Positions 33,370-43,807 are shown, counted from the stretch's first letter. The stretch is DNA of 64,000 bases from Sporotomaculum syntrophicum (GCF_009932395.1 NZ_LSRS01000001.1:276864-340863); one strand, 5' to 3'. A program made the numbers and translations. Notes: generated by a model not told the origin, from the sequence alone.

Positions 33370-35547
33370 TTAAGCCTGCCCTCGGCGATGTACGCTGTAC
33401 ACATTTTGCACGCGGCTAATGCGGCTGATGAGATAATCCAGCTGCTCCTTATTCTTTATATTCAGTATTATTTCCACTACCCCGGTATTATCCTTACGCC
33501 CCCGTGCAGTAACCCAGTTGGCGCTAATTTTCAAGTCCGTAAGGATCGCCATAATATCGTTAAGCAACCCGGCCCGGTCAGCTCCCACTATTTCCAGGTG
33601 CACCTGGAAAGGTGAATGAAAATCTTCGTCCCAGGCCACTTCCACTAAACGTTCAGGCTCATCAAGCATCGGCTCGACATTTGGACAATCTTCCCGGTGA
33701 ATGGATACCCCCCGGCCGCGGGTTATGTAGCCAACGATATCATCACCGGGCACCGGATTGCAGCAATGGGCCAGCCTGATCAATACGTTGTCCACACCGC
33801 GCACCCGGATACCATGAGTAGGCTTGCCCCAGGAGGATAATGACCGCGTTTCCGATAGCTGCAGCAGTTCCTCGAGGCCGTCACTGATGATTTTTCTTCT
33901 ATTCTCCCGTGACTCTTTCTCCCGCAGCTTATTGACCAGGCTGGCAGCCGATACAATGCCATCGCCCACCGCAGCATATAGATCGTCCAGACTGGCCAGG
34001 TTCATTTTCTTGCATTGCTCTAGCAACTGATCGCTCTTAATAGCCTCGGGTTCTAATCCAAATTTTTTTATCTCTCGCTCCAGTGACTCTTTGCCCCTGG
34101 CTATATTGTCTTCCCGGTGCTCTTTCTTAAACCATTGTCTAATCTTAGTTTTGGCCTGGGAGGTTTTAGCAATCTTCAGCCAATCCCGGCTGGGACCGCG
34201 GCTCTGCTTGGATGTAAGCACCTCAACCCGGTCTCCGTTTTTAAGCACATAATCCAGAGGCACAATTTTGTCGTTAACCTTAGCCCCTACGCAATTATGC
34301 CCCACCTGGGTGTGCACCCGGTAGGCAAAGTCCAACGGTGTTGAGCCGGCAGGGAATTCCATTACATCGCCCTTGGGGGTAAACACAAACACCACGTCAT
34401 CAAAAAGATCTAACTTGAGCCCTTCCATAAATTCCCGGGCATCTTTGAGATCCTCTTGCCAGTCTAATATTTGCCTCAGCCAGCTGAGTTTGCGGTCTAA
34501 ATCTCCTTCCTTACCCACGCCTTCTTTGTAACGCCAGTGTGCAGCGATGCCATACTCGGAAGTCCGGTGCATTTCCCAGGTTCTAATTTGGATCTCCAGG
34601 GGACCGCCCTGCGGGCTAACCACAGTGGTATGCAAGGACTGGTACATGTTGGACTTGGGCATGGCAATATAATCTTTAAAGCGACCGGGAATGGGCACCC
34701 ACAGGGTGTGTACCGTTCCCAAAACAGCATAGCAATCCCTTACCGTATCTACCAGCACCCTGACCGCCATGACGTCGTAGATCTGGTTAAACTCAAGCTG
34801 CTGCTTCTGCATTTTCGTGTAGATACTATAAAGGTTTTTGGGCCGTCCTTGGATTTCCGCTTTAATATTAACTTCCTTCATTTTTTCTTTTAGTATTTCT
34901 ACTATAGCATTAATAGTTTCCTCCCGTTTTTCACGGGTGCTGGCCACAAGGTTAGATAGCTCGTAATATTTTTCCGGGTTGCTAAAGCGAAAAGCCAGGT
35001 CCTCCATCTCCCACTTCAACCGGTATATGCCCAGTCGATGGGCCAGGGGTGCATATATCTCCAGCGTTTCCAACGACACTTCCCGCTGCTTATACTCATG
35101 CTGGTATTGCAGCGTGCGCATGTTATGGAGCCGATCAGCCAATTTAATGATAATCACCCGGATATCCCGCGCCATAGCTAACAACATTTTCCGCAGGTTT
35201 TCCACCTGACGCTCTTCTTTAGAGCGGTATTCCAATCGGCTCAACTTGGTTACCCCGTCAACCAGCTGAGCTACCTCACTGCCAAAATTCTTTTCGATAT
35301 CCTCCAGGGTAATTCCCGTATCCTCCACTGTATCATGCAGCAGACCGGCTACAATCACATCCATATCCATTTTTAAGCTAGCCAAAATATAGGCTACGGA
35401 TACCGGATGCGTAATATATGGCTGCCCTGAATTACGCTTTTGCCCGACATGGGCCTCACTCGCAAAAGCAAAAGCCCGTTTGAGCAGCTGCAGGTCGGCG
35501 TTAGGATTGTTTTGGGTTACTTTTTGAATAACATCTTCAATCGGCAT
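33370..35547 (-). CDS. relA: Bifunctional (p)ppGpp synthetase/hydrolase (RSH)
   Basis: 725 residues, full-length RSH. The HD hydrolase domain (about 25-180) includes HVGQKRNSGQPYITHP and LLHDTVEDTG with the HD pair. The synthetase domain (about 210-350) has GRPKNLYSIYTKM and YQSLHTTVV. A TGS domain (VFVFTPKGDVMEFPAGSTP, about 390), a helical region with conserved cysteines, and a C-terminal ACT domain follow. It makes and breaks the stringent alarmone. It starts three bases after recJ, so it is translated from the same mRNA. Confidence 0.96.
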   Translation of the reverse strand: MPIEDVIQKVTQNNPNADLQLLKRAFAFASEAHVGQKRNSGQPYITHPVSVAYILASLKMDMDVIVAGLLHDTVEDTGITLEDIEKNFGSEVAQLVDGVTKLSRLEYRSKEERQVENLRKMLLAMARDIRVIIIKLADRLHNMRTLQYQHEYKQREVSLETLEIYAPLAHRLGIYRLKWEMEDLAFRFSNPEKYYELSNLVASTREKREETINAIVEILKEKMKEVNIKAEIQGRPKNLYSIYTKMQKQQLEFNQIYDVMAVRVLVDTVRDCYAVLGTVHTLWVPIPGRFKDYIAMPKSNMYQSLHTTVVSPQGGPLEIQIRTWEMHRTSEYGIAAHWRYKEGVGKEGDLDRKLSWLRQILDWQEDLKDAREFMEGLKLDLFDDVVFVFTPKGDVMEFPAGSTPLDFAYRVHTQVGHNCVGAKVNDKIVPLDYVLKNGDRVEVLTSKQSRGPSRDWLKIAKTSQAKTKIRQWFKKEHREDNIARGKESLEREIKKFGLEPEAIKSDQLLEQCKKMNLASLDDLYAAVGDGIVSAASLVNKLREKESRENRRKIISDGLEELLQLSETRSLSSWGKPTHGIRVRGVDNVLIRLAHCCNPVPGDDIVGYITRGRGVSIHREDCPNVEPMLDEPERLVEVAWDEDFHSPFQVHLEIVGADRAGLLNDIMAILTDLKISANWVTARGRKDNTGVVEIILNIKNKEQLDYLISRISRVQNVYSVHRRGQA

Positions 35548-35550
35548 AAT

Positions 35551-38271
35551 CTACGCCCCGCTTGCTTTTACATTTAGATTTATCCAATGCAGACCGTTTG
35601 ACTTTATACTATGAGCCCAGTTAAAAGTAGGTGATGCAGTCAGGTTCATCTTTCTACCTTTTAAAGGTAATAATTTATACTTTAGCATATCCTCTTGCCA
35701 ATAAAATTGCAACAATCCCAGGTCGGCAAAAACCGCTGTCGCCACAATCAGAGAAATACAGGTATGCATAAAGTAACCTGCTCCGGCCATTCGCTCCAGG
35801 AGTGCAGTCTTGCTGCACGAGCCTACATCGCCTAGCGCCAGAGAACGCAGCAGCGCATAATAGTGAGCCAGCACATCTCTATCCGGTGCCAATTCCTCAA
35901 GACAGCTACGGTTTTCCTCCCAGTCCTCTGAACTATAAAGTGATTCTATTTCAAGCGCAGGCCGGGTACTGGCCAGTGACTTAAGCAGCTGCCAGTCCGC
36001 TGCCACGGCAGGTGGCCGTACCAGTATAATCCTATCAAAAGAGACTCCGTCTGCTTCATTGAGGCAGATAGGAGTAACCACGGCCAGCTTGATGTGGTGA
36101 TTAATTTTATTAAGCAGCTCATTGACATAATCACGGGGCATATAACCATGCGCATAAGTTACAGCGCCGGTAAACTGAGCATTATGCTCCTCAATGTACC
36201 TGTATACCTGCAACGCGTTAGCAGCACAGTTAACCACCAACAGGGTACATCCCGGCGTTTGGCTCAAGCGAACCAGTTTTTTCTCCCGGAGCACGCCTGC
36301 CGGTATCTGACATGACCGGCCAGCGGACGGCGTAATTAGCGCCGGTGCCTGGATAAGTTTATCACCAGAATCGGCCGGCGGGACTTCGTCCCGGGTTACA
36401 ACTGTTGGCCATAAAGCATTCATTTCAGGCGGTACCGGGTAGCCCCGGCTGCGCATAAACTGCTGCAGCAGGCAGGTTATGGTTTCCGGAACTAAAATGA
36501 GATCCCCCGCACTGTGTAGGCTGTATTCCGGCTGCAGCCCTCCCTGCTGTTCAACAACTTCCCGCCAGGGCTCAATATGCACATCCTGTACTTTTACCTG
36601 TAATGTTTGACGGCCTTGCCAGGTATTAACGCCGGGTGTAAATGCCACGCTTACTTCCCTGGCCGCAGCCAGCTCACCGGCAAATTGCCCCAGATTAAAG
36701 CCGATGCCATCCATGGCCACACTTTGCTCGCTTAGCAACATTTTTAAGTGCGCATTATTTTTACCAACACCACGGCAGTTCACTACCTTGGCCCGCTTGA
36801 GAGCGAATAACGGCCCCGGATTTCCGTGACCATAAGGGGCTAGCTGTTCTATTTCATTAATTAGTTCATATGTAATATCCTGCAAGGAAACCAGGGCATC
36901 AAGTTCCATAACCTGCTCAGTATCCGCTTCGCTTAAGTGGGCAGCGGCATAGGTATTGATTTGTTCGCGGAGTGCGTCGATCTGCTCCACCTGCAGCGAG
37001 AAGCCGGCTGCCATGGCATGGCCACCATAACCGACCAGGCAATCAGCGCAATACTCCAGGGCATTATATAGATGAAATCCTTTGATACTCCTGGCCGAGC
37101 CCTTACCCAACCCATTATCACAGGCAATCATAAGCACCGGCTTATAAAAGCGGTCTACCAGGCGGGAGGCCACAATACCAATTACCCCCGGATGCCAATT
37201 AGCGGAAGCCAGTACCAGCACATCCCGGCCGGCCAGCTCCGGGTTTTGTTCCAGCATAACCAGTGCCTCCGCTAAGGTAACTGCCTCCAGGTTCTGACGC
37301 TCCTGGTTAGCTTTGTTTAATAACTGGGCTTTTGTAAAAGCCGAGTCGTAGTCATCACTGAGCAGCATTTCAACCACCAGGCCGGCATCATCCAGACGTC
37401 CCGCCGCATTAATGCGTGGAGCAAGTATAAAGCCTACATCCCAGGCAGTGATTTTATCTGACTGGATGCCACAGACCTGACAGAGGGCCTGCAGACCTGG
37501 CCGTGCTGAATTACCCAAATGCGGCAATCCGTGTTTAACCAGGATACGGTTTTCCCCCTGCAGTGGTACTATATCGGCAATAGTACCCAAACATACCAGG
37601 TCCAGGTATTCCTCCCAGCTAAAAGGATTGCCTCGTTTATCCAGCAATGCCTGCACCAGCTTAAAGGCTACCCCCACCCCGGCCAGATCACTAAAAGGAT
37701 AGCGACAGTCCTTGCGCTTGGGATTAATTACTGCTGCAGCAAGTGGCAGCTCGGTAGGTGGTTCATGGTGGTCGGTGATAATGATTACAGGCCCGCCGTT
37801 GCGGCTAGACTCATCCACTTCAGCAACCGCGCTAATACCGCAATCCACGGTGATGACCAGCTCTACACCGGATGCCCGGGCTTTTTGCAGAACCGGGGTA
37901 TGCAGCCCATACCCTTCGCTGAGCCGATGCGGTATATAATACTCCACCTGCCCCCCCAGGCGACGCAAAACATGCACCAGTAGAGTTGTTCCGGTGACTC
38001 CGTCCACATCATAATCACCGTTCACTAAAATCTTGCCCGCCCGGTCCAGGGTTTTAGATATAATTTCCACTGCTTCCGGCAAATCGCGCATCAACTCCGG
38101 AGGGTACAGTTCTGCAATTGACACATTTAAAAATTCCCGTGCTTCCCTGACAGTATATATACCACGGTTAATTAATAACTGGGCCATCAAAGGTGAAACG
38201 CCTAGCTTCCTAGCCAGGATTAATTGCATTACAGGCTCGGCTGTTTTGACTAACCATCTTTTTTTTTGCAT
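35551..38271 (-). CDS. recJ: Single-stranded-DNA exonuclease RecJ
   Basis: 906 residues, longer than the ~570-residue E. coli form. DHH motif region NGDYDVDGVTGTTLL (about 84), VDCGISAVAEVD, ITDHHEPP and DHHA1 motifs GYGGHAMAAGFSL, then the OB domain. Residues beyond about 570 match the extra C-terminal domain of Firmicute RecJ (ssDNA-exonuclease C domain), with helicase-like beta/alpha elements (LLVVNCAANALQVYRYIEE). It degrades ssDNA 5'-3' in repair. It leads the recJ-relA pair. Confidence 0.94.
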   Translation of the reverse strand: MQKKRWLVKTAEPVMQLILARKLGVSPLMAQLLINRGIYTVREAREFLNVSIAELYPPELMRDLPEAVEIISKTLDRAGKILVNGDYDVDGVTGTTLLVHVLRRLGGQVEYYIPHRLSEGYGLHTPVLQKARASGVELVITVDCGISAVAEVDESSRNGGPVIIITDHHEPPTELPLAAAVINPKRKDCRYPFSDLAGVGVAFKLVQALLDKRGNPFSWEEYLDLVCLGTIADIVPLQGENRILVKHGLPHLGNSARPGLQALCQVCGIQSDKITAWDVGFILAPRINAAGRLDDAGLVVEMLLSDDYDSAFTKAQLLNKANQERQNLEAVTLAEALVMLEQNPELAGRDVLVLASANWHPGVIGIVASRLVDRFYKPVLMIACDNGLGKGSARSIKGFHLYNALEYCADCLVGYGGHAMAAGFSLQVEQIDALREQINTYAAAHLSEADTEQVMELDALVSLQDITYELINEIEQLAPYGHGNPGPLFALKRAKVVNCRGVGKNNAHLKMLLSEQSVAMDGIGFNLGQFAGELAAAREVSVAFTPGVNTWQGRQTLQVKVQDVHIEPWREVVEQQGGLQPEYSLHSAGDLILVPETITCLLQQFMRSRGYPVPPEMNALWPTVVTRDEVPPADSGDKLIQAPALITPSAGRSCQIPAGVLREKKLVRLSQTPGCTLLVVNCAANALQVYRYIEEHNAQFTGAVTYAHGYMPRDYVNELLNKINHHIKLAVVTPICLNEADGVSFDRIILVRPPAVAADWQLLKSLASTRPALEIESLYSSEDWEENRSCLEELAPDRDVLAHYYALLRSLALGDVGSCSKTALLERMAGAGYFMHTCISLIVATAVFADLGLLQFYWQEDMLKYKLLPLKGRKMNLTASPTFNWAHSIKSNGLHWINLNVKASGA

Positions 38272-38354
38272 ATTGACTCCAATACTTAATACCAGATACC
38301 ATTCATTATAAACAACAGCCGGATAGATGGCAACAAATGCCTCTTAAGTTTAAC

Positions 38355-39617
38355 TCACTTGAACAAATCTATTGGATGCACCACCGCAATATCGGCATCT
38401 CTGACTTGCAGCAACCGTGCCAGCTGCAAACGGCAGGAAGGACAGCCCGTTGCCACTACCCGTGCACCAGTAGCTAGAATATGTTCTATTTTACGCTCAC
38501 CTATCCGGGTCGATAATTCCTGATGTTCCAGCTGAAAAGATCCTGAGGCACCACAACAACTGTCCGATTCTTGCATTTCCACCATTTCTACACCAGGAAT
38601 GCTGCGCAGCAGCACTCTGGGTTCTTCCCGCACCCGCATGTGCCTGGCCAGGTGGCAGGGGTCGTGATACGTCACCAAAGCAGATGCCTGACCTGATAAA
38701 CGCTGTGTATATAACCCGCTCCATTGGGCTAAGAACTGGCTGATATCCATTACTTTGAAAGGCAACTCCTCACCCAGCAGTTCAGGGTACCATTTCTGCC
38801 AGGTTGAGCCGCAGGTTGCGCAATCCGTGATGAGTACTTCAACCGCTGCGGACTGGAAAGCAGCAACGTTTATTCGGGCCAAGGCCGCCGAATTTGCCTT
38901 ATCGCCCGCACTTAAGGCGGGCATGCCACAACAGTATTGTTCCGGAATTACTACCTGCGCTCCGGACTGGCATAGTACCCTGGCTACATTTTTCCCGGTT
39001 GCGGTAAAAACGTACTGGCTTAAGCATCCGGTAAAATAGCCCACTTTAATTTTAACCCGGCCAGGTGGGTTGAGCACGCCCGGTAGTTGACTTCGCAACG
39101 GCTTTGCGGCCAGGTCGGGCATCAGTTGCTCAATGTTTTTAAGCGGGCTGGGCAGTAAGCCGGTTTTTCTCACTAAACTACGCAGTCCCCAGCGTTGACT
39201 GATGCTTAACCAACCGGCAAGCCGGTTGAGCCGACCATTGTCTTTTAACAAATGCTGAAAAACATTTCTTTTTATAAAGGGCAGCCCGCTGCTGTCGACC
39301 AGTTTACTTCTAGCCCGGAGCACTATTTGCTCAGTAGCAACGCCATTGGGACAGTTCTCGGTGCACCGGCCGCATAGTAAACAAAACGAGATTAGTTCCC
39401 GGTATTTCTCCGTTGCTTCCAGTGTGCCGTTAAGCAGTGCTTTGTAAAGCTGGACCTTGCCCCTGGCTACATATGGCTCAGCGCGCAGCTCGGTAAAAAC
39501 AGGACAGACCGAGCGGCACTTACCGCACCGGCTGCATAAGTCCACCAGGTCGTTATCGGTAACCGTTGTCTGGGCTGTTTTGAGGTTATCTAGTTGATTA
39601 CAATTTTCCGGGCACAT
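38355..39617 (-). CDS. glcF: Fe-S subunit of a glycolate/lactate oxidase (GlcF-like)
   Basis: 420 residues. Two [4Fe-4S] motifs, CSRCGKCRSVCP (about 28) and CLLCGRCTENCP (about 78), are followed by two CCG domains with CCGMPALSAG and ESDSCCGASGSFQ. Such proteins pass electrons from the flavin subunit to quinone or other carriers. It lies about 100 bases after the GlcD-like gene, giving the D-F pair seen in D-lactate/glycolate oxidation. Substrate cannot be told from sequence. Confidence 0.88.
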   Translation of the reverse strand: MCPENCNQLDNLKTAQTTVTDNDLVDLCSRCGKCRSVCPVFTELRAEPYVARGKVQLYKALLNGTLEATEKYRELISFCLLCGRCTENCPNGVATEQIVLRARSKLVDSSGLPFIKRNVFQHLLKDNGRLNRLAGWLSISQRWGLRSLVRKTGLLPSPLKNIEQLMPDLAAKPLRSQLPGVLNPPGRVKIKVGYFTGCLSQYVFTATGKNVARVLCQSGAQVVIPEQYCCGMPALSAGDKANSAALARINVAAFQSAAVEVLITDCATCGSTWQKWYPELLGEELPFKVMDISQFLAQWSGLYTQRLSGQASALVTYHDPCHLARHMRVREEPRVLLRSIPGVEMVEMQESDSCCGASGSFQLEHQELSTRIGERKIEHILATGARVVATGCPSCRLQLARLLQVRDADIAVVHPIDLFK

Positions 39618-39720
39618 GTTCGATCAACTACCTTGTCATGAAGTTGGTTAGTTATGTGTTAGGTAGCATTTATGAAGTAGCTTGATAAACTATTTATACC
39701 GCCTTTGCCCTGTCCGCTTT

Positions 39721-41091
39721 CTAAGACGAGAAAATTTTTCCCGGGTTTAGAATGTTATTGGGATCCAGGCTCTGCTTGATCCGGCGCATATAAGCCAGGC
39801 CGGGGGCGCCAAGTTCCGCCAGCATATAAGGGGCTTTCATCAGGCCGATGCCATGCTCCCCGCTCAACGTACCGCCAAGTTCTAGAGCCGCCTGAAATAT
39901 TTCACCTACAGCTGCTTCTACCCGGGCCATCTCACCAGCATCTCGCTCATCGGCAATAATATTGGGGTGGAGATTGCCGTCCCCGGCATGCCCAAAGATA
40001 ACCAAATTTAGACTATATTTTTCCCTGATATGTTGCAGGCGCCTGATCATGGTCGGCACCTGCGCCCTGGGCACGGTAGCGTCCTCTGAAATTTTAGTTG
40101 GCTTAAGCTTAACCAGCGACGGGGATATGGCTCGCCTGGCCTGCCACAGCAGGTTCCTCTCCTCCGCAGTACCGGCTGTTTCCACACTGCGGGCTTGGTG
40201 CCTCAGACAGGACTCGGCCACTGCCGCAAGTTCTTCTTCAACAGCAGAGGGCAGGCCGTCCACTTCAATTAATAGTATCGCCTCGGCGTCAAGAGGCAGT
40301 TGGGCACCAGCTTGTTCTATCACGCATTTGATAGCCTCAGCATCCATAATTTCCATCGTGGCCGGCGTTACACCGCTGCGAAAAACATCTAGAATAGCCT
40401 CGCTGGCCTGGAGCAAATCATTAAACACAGCCAGTACCGTTTTAACTGCCTTAGGCAGAGGAATTAACCGTAATATCGCTTTGGTCACGATACCCAGAGT
40501 GCCTTCAGAGCCCACCATCAGCCGGGTCAAATCGTAACCGGTTACGTTTTTGATAGTTTTGCCCCCGGTGTGTATCAAGTCTCCGGTGGGTGTGACCAGT
40601 TCCAAGCCCAGAACATAATCCCCGGTTACCCCGTATTTAACCCCGCGGGGCCCACCAGCGCATTCAGCAATATTACCTCCAATGGTGCAAACCTCCAAAC
40701 TGCCCGGGTCAGGCGGGTAAAACATACCTCGTTCCTCTACCATCGCCTGCAGCTGCCCGGTGATTACGCCCGGTTCCACCACCGCCACCTGATTAGCATC
40801 ATCAATTTCCAGTATCCTATCCAGGTCGGTGAGCACCAGGGCAATACCTCCCCGGACAGGCAGTGAGCCTCCGCTCAGACCCGTACCCGCCCCTCGGGGG
40901 AATACGGGGGTGCCGCTATCGTTGGCCAGCTTAATAATCTTAACTATTTGTTCCACACTTTGCGGTTTTACCACTACATCCGGCAGATGCAAGTGATAAG
41001 TGCCGTCATAAGCGTAACAAAACCTCTCTTCCCGCGAACTAAACACATTATGGTCACCAGCAATTTTACCCAACTGCGTTAACAAGGCCAT
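39721..41091 (-). CDS. glcD: FAD-linked 2-hydroxyacid oxidase (GlcD-like)
   Basis: 456 residues. FAD-binding PCMH domain (about 40-215) with FPRGAGTGLSGGSLPVRGGI and GGNIAECAGGPRGVKYGVTGDY; the FAD-oxidase C domain follows, with GHAGDGNLHPNI (about 370) and SGEHGIGLMKAPYM near the end. Oxidises glycolate or D-lactate-type acids and donates electrons to the following Fe-S subunit. ATG at 41091, GGGCG site upstream. Its 545-base upstream region holds possible remnants. Confidence 0.92.
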   Translation of the reverse strand: MALLTQLGKIAGDHNVFSSREERFCYAYDGTYHLHLPDVVVKPQSVEQIVKIIKLANDSGTPVFPRGAGTGLSGGSLPVRGGIALVLTDLDRILEIDDANQVAVVEPGVITGQLQAMVEERGMFYPPDPGSLEVCTIGGNIAECAGGPRGVKYGVTGDYVLGLELVTPTGDLIHTGGKTIKNVTGYDLTRLMVGSEGTLGIVTKAILRLIPLPKAVKTVLAVFNDLLQASEAILDVFRSGVTPATMEIMDAEAIKCVIEQAGAQLPLDAEAILLIEVDGLPSAVEEELAAVAESCLRHQARSVETAGTAEERNLLWQARRAISPSLVKLKPTKISEDATVPRAQVPTMIRRLQHIREKYSLNLVIFGHAGDGNLHPNIIADERDAGEMARVEAAVGEIFQAALELGGTLSGEHGIGLMKAPYMLAELGAPGLAYMRRIKQSLDPNNILNPGKIFSS

Positions 41092-41636
41092 ATATATTCG
41101 CCCTTTCCAGGAGCAATGTAATTCAACCGCACCAATCGTAATGCATCCTACCCGTTGAATTAGCTATTTATTCCCCTCTATTCGTATGCTGATTTAGCTA
41201 AGAGTCTTATATACGCCGTTCTACTTTTCTAGTGGATTGTATCTCCAGCCGAGCTTTAATTTTACTTAAGCCCAGGGCACATGGGAGATAAAACCACACC
41301 AAACGTTCGCCCTTTTGCAGATCCATCAAAGCTCGCATAGCTTAATCCAAGGATTCTGGATTCAGGGTACCGAATCCTTCATAGACTTAAATAGTATCCA
41401 TGTTGATGCCTCAGCTGAATTAACCTGGCCCCCATTAAGCTTTGCATTGCCGGAGGTCCGGCCTTTGCTTGATCTTGAACAGAACTAATACCCGGTAAAA
41501 ACGGGGTGATTGCTATTTGCCGCTGCGCTGGATATAGCCGGGTTATGGAAACAGCAGACAGTTAAACCTCCACTATAATGGTAAAAAAACGCCTTGCTAA
41601 AATACGCAAGGCGCATGTGTTTATTAGTATAGCTAA
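41092..41636. other. Gene-poor region upstream of glcD with two marginal frames
   Basis: No confident gene. On the minus strand, 41379-41561 is open for 60 codons (VSITRLYPAQRQ..., QSLMGARLIQLRHQHGYYLSL) behind GGAGG, but only with a CTG start. A second frame, 41207-41338, has an ATG and 43 codons (MRALMDLQKGERLVWFYLPC...). Both are collinear and could be parts of one decayed gene. A plus-strand inverted repeat GCCGGAGGTCCGGC lies at about 41448-41461. Confidence 0.35.
41584..41613 (-). terminator. Terminator after the flavin oxidoreductase gene
   Basis: On the minus strand GCGCCTTGC pairs with GCAAGGCG(T) around an eight-base loop, followed by TTTTTTT. Clear intrinsic terminator. Confidence 0.9.
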
Positions 41637-43655
41637 TTATTGCAGCAACTGTTCCCGTTCCAGGTAAGTTTGCTGCACAGGCAGCGGGTGGTACGGTTGA
41701 TCTAGTGTCTCTGCCTGGATAATGCGGTGAGCCGTTAAAAAGCCGTCACTAATCGCGTTATTTAACCGGAGCGGTTGCTTGGCATCACCAATAATAAATA
41801 CCCGCATGCCCCTCTGCTTTAATTCCTCTGCCAAACGGTTAAGCGGCTCCGAACCCACAGAGAGTACCACGTGCGTACAGGGAAGCCATTGCTCCCGCCA
41901 TTCGCGGTCTACGGCAACTACTCCATCCGGCTTGATTTCCCGCACATTATGACCGGTAATCGCACATACACCGTTCTTACGCAACTCCTCCAGCAGCACC
42001 TGCCTGGAAATTGGCTCTTCATCTACTGCCAATTCTTCAGTCATTTCCACAATGGTTACATCTCTTCCACGCTGCTTCAAGTAAAGCGCTGTCTCGCAGC
42101 CAACATTACCGCCGCCAACCACGACTACCCGGTTACCGACTTCGTACCGTCCGGCAAGTAAATCCCAGGCCGTTGTAACCGTTGGATTATGAACTCCAGG
42201 AATATTCGGAATGACCGGTGCCGCTCCGGTGGCTACCAGGACCGCGTCAACATTCATACCCTGCAGCATGTCCGCATTAGCCTCTGTGTTTAGATGTATT
42301 TCTACCCCTAATTTCTGCATCTGGGTTTTCAGGTAGTCAATAGACCACCTTATTTTATCTTTACCCGGCGGCACACAAGCCAGCAGAACCTGACCGCCCA
42401 GTTCGGGCTGCCTTTCCAGCAGCGACACACGGTGTCCCGCTGTAGCTAATACCCTTGCTGCCTCCATGCCGGCTGGTCCCCCTCCCACCACTGCAAAATG
42501 CATTGGGGAAAGGGTGGTAGTTATATACGGGTATTCCATTTCCCGGCCGGCCACCGGGTTTACTGTGCAGCGTATGTGCAGGTTTCTAAATACCCGTTCA
42601 CCAATGCAAGAGATATTGCAGGTTATGCATTTTCTAATATCCTCGGTCCGCCCTTCCAGCGCTTTTACAGGCCATTCCGGGTCAGCAATGAGGGTGCGAC
42701 CGAGAGCCACAAAGTCCGCCCTGTTATCAGAAATTATCCCTTCAGCCACCTCGGGGCTGCGGATGACACCCACGGCAATCACAGGGATGTCAACTTCATT
42801 TTTAATACTATTTGCCAGGTATACCCTCCAGCCCTCTGGATAACCCATGGTTTCCAAAATAGTAGGCATGGAAGCATATACTCCAGAGGACACGTTCAAA
42901 GCATCCGCTCCGGCATCCTGAAGCATGCGGGCCATTAGCTTGGCCTCATCTAAATGCACACCGCCATCTACAAATTCATCTGCGCTCATACGAAAGACGA
43001 CGGGAAAGTCACTGCCGAGCTCCCGTTTAATACCCCGTAAAATTTCCAGTGGGAAACGCATCCGGCCGGTCAGGTCACCACCGTAGAGATCGTTGCGCCG
43101 ATTGCTAAAGGGGGACATAAACTGGCCGATTAAGTAACCGTGGGCTCCGTGCAGTTCCACCCCGTCATAACCCGCATTTTGAGCACGGGAAGCAGCTTTG
43201 ATAAACATTTCAATAATGTTTTCTATTTCCCCCAGCGTAAGTTCCCTGGGCTTTACCTGCAGATACGGATCCGGTATGGCTGAAGGGGCTACCGGCTGTA
43301 AGCCGAAAGTATTTCCTAGAGTGGTTTGACGACCGGCATGATGCAGCTGGGTGATAATCTTAGCACCATGTTCTTGCACAGCTTCCACCAGCTCGTTATG
43401 ACCTGCAATATATGAATCGTCAGCAATACTCAATTCATTAGCAATAGCATTGCCCTGGGGCGTATCCACACAGTTTATCTCGGTAATGATCAACCCGACG
43501 CCGCCCTTAGCCCGCGCCCGGTAATAGTGTATCATTGCCGGTGTAACAGCGCCATTTTCATTGGCCAGATTAGTGCCCATAGGAGGCATTATAATCCGGT
43601 TGCGAATGCGCATACTGCCAATTTGACCTTCTTTAAAGAGATTAGGAAACTTCAT
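41637..43655 (-). CDS. Fe-S flavin oxidoreductase (OYE/2,4-dienoyl-CoA reductase type)
   Basis: 672 residues. The N-terminal FMN barrel (1-360) includes MPPMGTNLA and HGAHGYLIGQF. A [4Fe-4S] motif CITCNISCIGERV...CTVNP follows, near 340-365. The C-terminal part has two dinucleotide folds, VVGGGPAGMEAARVLATAGH and VVVVGGGNVGCETALYLKQRG. This is the FadH/BaiCD/trimethylamine-dehydrogenase architecture; it reduces enoates with NAD(P)H. The substrate is unknown. ATG after AAGGAGG; monocistronic with its own terminator. Confidence 0.92.
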   Translation of the reverse strand: MKFPNLFKEGQIGSMRIRNRIIMPPMGTNLANENGAVTPAMIHYYRARAKGGVGLIITEINCVDTPQGNAIANELSIADDSYIAGHNELVEAVQEHGAKIITQLHHAGRQTTLGNTFGLQPVAPSAIPDPYLQVKPRELTLGEIENIIEMFIKAASRAQNAGYDGVELHGAHGYLIGQFMSPFSNRRNDLYGGDLTGRMRFPLEILRGIKRELGSDFPVVFRMSADEFVDGGVHLDEAKLMARMLQDAGADALNVSSGVYASMPTILETMGYPEGWRVYLANSIKNEVDIPVIAVGVIRSPEVAEGIISDNRADFVALGRTLIADPEWPVKALEGRTEDIRKCITCNISCIGERVFRNLHIRCTVNPVAGREMEYPYITTTLSPMHFAVVGGGPAGMEAARVLATAGHRVSLLERQPELGGQVLLACVPPGKDKIRWSIDYLKTQMQKLGVEIHLNTEANADMLQGMNVDAVLVATGAAPVIPNIPGVHNPTVTTAWDLLAGRYEVGNRVVVVGGGNVGCETALYLKQRGRDVTIVEMTEELAVDEEPISRQVLLEELRKNGVCAITGHNVREIKPDGVVAVDREWREQWLPCTHVVLSVGSEPLNRLAEELKQRGMRVFIIGDAKQPLRLNNAISDGFLTAHRIIQAETLDQPYHPLPVQQTYLEREQLLQ

Positions 43656-43765
43656 TAATATTCCTCCTTCCGAGTATTTGATGGTAGTATTGTTACTTGA
43701 AGGAATATTTACTCATGATTTAAAGAAATAAACTGGCCAACAAGGCAAGCTCAGGTGCAAATTAT

Positions 43766-43790
43766 AAAACCAGGGCAGCAAATGCCCTGG
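43766..43790 (-). terminator. Terminator after the zinc-ribbon gene
   Basis: On the minus strand CCAGGGCA-TTTGC-TGCCCTGG is followed by TTTTATAATTT. Eight-base perfect stem just downstream of the gene. Confidence 0.88.
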
Positions 43791-43807
43791 CTTTAAGATT
43801 TATCATT

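Noticed and set aside
41445-41465. Inverted repeat GCCGGAGGTCCGGC as a riboswitch element
   Set aside because: Compared with c-di-GMP, cobalamin and molybdenum-cofactor riboswitch consensus from memory, no further conserved motif was found.
38355-43655. glcF, glcD and flavin oxidoreductase as one new pathway operon
   Set aside because: A terminator and 545 bp lie between the flavin oxidoreductase and glcD, so they are separate units; function of each follows known families.
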